A DNA stretch of 64,000 bases from positions 20,249-84,248 of the forward strand of contig JAIQGC010000002.1 of the NCBI GenBank assembly GCA_020072805.1, read 5' to 3'. Below the pieces are notes generated by a model. The model did no database searches, had not been told where the DNA came from, and saw only the letters and a program-made list of their open reading frames with translations. Numbering within the stretch: position 1 is the first letter of the stretch; each line of letters opens with the position of its first letter. A program made the translations under genes and the position numbers. This document shows positions 62,290-64,000 of this stretch, piece after piece. Origin of the DNA: Terriglobia bacterium. GTDB taxonomy: Bacteria > Acidobacteriota > Terriglobia > Acidiferrales > UBA7541.

Positions 62290-63432
62290 ATGAGTTCCGC
62301 TCCCCAGCCCGCTCCCAGCCGCCCCGGCCTCGGCCGCCGCGCCGGTGCGTTCTGGCAGCGCGTCAGCGAAGGCCGCCAGGTAGACGAATTGTGGTCCCAA
62401 TTCTCCGCCGACGCCCGCTCCAGCTACGATTTTTACTCCCGCGAGCTCGACTGGGACGAACTGCGCAACGCCTCGCGCTGGAAGCGGCCGTTCCGCATCG
62501 CCTGGGCCCTTTTCCAGGCCATGCTCATGAAGCTCTCCGCCGCGCGCCGCGTCCTGCTGCTCGCGGCCATGGTGATGCTGATCCTTTCGGGCATGGACTT
62601 CCGTTACGGCGATTCTTCCGGCATGCGCATTGATTTCCGTCTGCTGGGCTTTGCTGCGCTCTTCGTGCTTCTCGCCCTCGAACTGGGCGATAAGGTCACC
62701 ATGAAGCGCGACCTCGAAATCGCCCGCGAAATCCAGAACTGGCTCCTCCCCGCCGCTCCGCCCGAGGTTCCCGGAGCGGAGATCGCCTTCGCCGGGCGCC
62801 CGCAAAACACCGTCGCCGGCGATTATTACGACGCCTTCTATCCGGCCGCCGCGGGCGGCAAGCTGCTCGTGGTCATCGCCGACGTGGCCGGCAAAAGCGT
62901 CCCCGCTGCTCTGCTCATGGCCACCTTCCAGGCCAGCCTGCGCACCATCGCCAGCACCGGCGCGCCACTGCTCGAAATTGTCGCGCAGCTCAACAGCTAC
63001 GCCTGCGCCCACAGTCTGGGCGGCATGCGCTTCACCACCGCGGTCCTTTGCCAGTACGATCCCGCGGACCGCACCATCGAATACGTCAACGCCGGGCACA
63101 ACCCGCCCCTGCTGCGCCGCGCCGATGGACGCCTCGAATCGCTTTCCACCGGAGGATTGCCCCTGGGCATTCTTCCCGAGGCCCAATACGAATCCGCGCG
63201 CGTCGCGCTGGACTCCGGCGATGTGACCGTCCTCTATACCGACGGCGCCGTCGAAGCCTTCAACGCGGCGGGAGTCGAGTTCGGCAGCGAACGCTGGATG
63301 GCCGCCGTCCGCTCTCTCCCCCAAGGTTCGGCGGAATCCATGCTGGGCTTCCTCCTGCGCCAGTTGGATGAGTTTACCGCCGGCACGCGCCAGTCCGATG
63401 ACATCACCTGCCTGGTCTTCCGCTCTAAATAG
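62290..63432 (+). CDS. SpoIIE/RsbU-type PP2C phosphatase, membrane-anchored
   Basis: The 380-residue protein has an N-terminal soluble region, two hydrophobic helices at about 84-136 (RRVLLLAAMVMLILSG and LLGFAALFVLLALELG), then a PP2C/SpoIIE phosphatase (LEIAREIQNWLLP, AGDYYDAF, IADVAGKSVPAALLMA, EYVNAGHNPPLL, TDGAVEAFNAAG, SDDITCLVF). Metal-binding aspartates are present. Family members dephosphorylate anti-sigma-factor antagonists in partner-switching networks. No partner kinase or antagonist is adjacent. Confidence 0.9.
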   Translation: MSSAPQPAPSRPGLGRRAGAFWQRVSEGRQVDELWSQFSADARSSYDFYSRELDWDELRNASRWKRPFRIAWALFQAMLMKLSAARRVLLLAAMVMLILSGMDFRYGDSSGMRIDFRLLGFAALFVLLALELGDKVTMKRDLEIAREIQNWLLPAAPPEVPGAEIAFAGRPQNTVAGDYYDAFYPAAAGGKLLVVIADVAGKSVPAALLMATFQASLRTIASTGAPLLEIVAQLNSYACAHSLGGMRFTTAVLCQYDPADRTIEYVNAGHNPPLLRRADGRLESLSTGGLPLGILPEAQYESARVALDSGDVTVLYTDGAVEAFNAAGVEFGSERWMAAVRSLPQGSAESMLGFLLRQLDEFTAGTRQSDDITCLVFRSK

Positions 63433-63503
63433 GCGCTGCCCATTGCGCGCCGCCTCCGGGGAATTCCTTTTCTCCGGCGCACGGGCGGGCGCATAATCGG
63501 GGC

Positions 63504-64000
63504 GTGAACTCGCGCGAACTCGCTCATTCTGTCTGCACAACGCTGCGCCGCGGCGGCCGCCAGGCCCTGCTCGTCGGGGGCTGCGTGCGCGACCTGCTGC
63601 TCGGCCGCGAACCGGCGGACTATGATGTCGCCACCGACGCCGCGCCCAGCGAAGTCCTGGCCCTGTTTCCCGGCAGCCTGGCCGTCGGCGCGCAGTTCGG
63701 CGTCGTGCTGGTGCAGCAAGACGGCGCCCAAGTGGAAGTGGCCACGTTCCGCTCCGACATCGGCTATTCCGACGGCCGCCATCCGGACTGCGTGGCCTAC
63801 GCGCAATCCGCCGAAGAAGACGTGCAGCGCCGCGATTTCACCATCAACGGATTGCTCATGCACCCGGAGAGCGGCGAGATTTTCGACTACGTGGGCGGGC
63901 GCGCCGATTTGCGGGCGCACATCCTGCGCGCCATCGGTGAACCCGCGCGCCGCTTCGCCGAAGACAAATTGCGCATGCTCCGCGCCGTGCGCTTCGCCGC
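63504..64000 (+). CDS. cca: CCA-adding enzyme / poly(A) polymerase family, 5' part (truncated by window)
   Basis: From GTG 63504 the frame runs open to the window end. It encodes the class II nucleotidyltransferase head: LVGGCVRDLLLG, ADYDVATDAAPSEVLALF, VEVATFRSD, RRDFTINGLLMHP, and RRFAEDKLRMLRAVRFA. The enzyme adds or repairs the CCA end of tRNA or polyadenylates RNA; the C-terminal domain that would tell these apart is outside the window. Confidence 0.9.
   Translation, partial: MNSRELAHSVCTTLRRGGRQALLVGGCVRDLLLGREPADYDVATDAAPSEVLALFPGSLAVGAQFGVVLVQQDGAQVEVATFRSDIGYSDGRHPDCVAYAQSAEEDVQRRDFTINGLLMHPESGEIFDYVGGRADLRAHILRAIGEPARRFAEDKLRMLRAVRFA

Overview
The window comes from a high-GC Gram-negative bacterium, most likely an Acidobacteriota member. 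That assignment is inferred from a lipoprotein with a choice-of-anchor D plus FN3 layout, an exopolysaccharide locus with an ExeA-like ATPase and a PrsK/PrsR-like two-component pair, and dispersed palindromic repeats of a kind I associate with that phylum. No tRNA, rRNA, CRISPR array, transposase or integrase was seen.

Layout. 1-0.95 kb is the 3' end of metH. 1.1-12.2 kb (minus strand) is a five-gene biosynthetic operon: a 2562-residue NRPS-PKS hybrid (A-T-KS-AT-ACP-C-T-TE), its own Sfp-type phosphopantetheinyl transferase, a GT2 glycosyltransferase, a VanZ-family membrane protein and a DegT-type aminotransferase. 12.8-13.6 kb is a secreted lipoprotein. 13.7-17.2 kb is rmlABCD (dTDP-L-rhamnose). 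17.4-21.3 kb carries a GT2, a GT4 and a polysaccharide-deacetylase-like protein; 21.7-23.6 kb is a secreted beta-helix protein.

23.8-40.8 kb (minus strand) looks like one long exopolysaccharide operon of 14 genes. It starts with a NusG paralogue behind a good sigma-54 promoter and continues with a phosphoglycosyl transferase, a WbpB/WbpD/WbpE-like trio (oxidoreductase, N-acetyltransferase, aminotransferase), an alpha/alpha-barrel-like protein, a GT2, a deacetylase-GT2 fusion, a FemAB-like and a GNAT-like protein, an asparagine-synthase-like amidotransferase without its nucleophilic Cys, a membrane acyltransferase, Wzy and Wzx. Predicted product: a rhamnose-containing polymer with diacetamido-uronic acid-type sugars, possibly amidated, acylated or aminoacylated.

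41.2-47.8 kb (minus) is the export and control module: BY-kinase, ExeA-like ATPase, Wzz/GumC, outer-membrane barrel, Wza and a degenerate sigma-54 activator. 48.1-53.9 kb is regulatory: two PilZ proteins, an intact NtrC-type regulator with its histidine kinase, and a diguanylate cyclase with a C-terminal PilZ-like domain. Four sigma-54-type -24/-12 elements with exact spacing precede nusG-like, the activator, a PilZ gene and the cyclase, suggesting one RpoN/c-di-GMP circuit over exopolysaccharide synthesis.

54-64 kb is housekeeping, mostly plus strand: rpmE, a double-length thyX broken by a one-base frameshift, a secreted hypothetical, a Rieske oxygenase (minus), prfA, prmC with an in-frame palindromic repeat, dinB, a SpoIIE-type phosphatase and the 5' part of cca. 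Most start codons were chosen from Shine-Dalgarno sequences and stop/start overlaps; many genes in the polysaccharide regions appear to use TTG.
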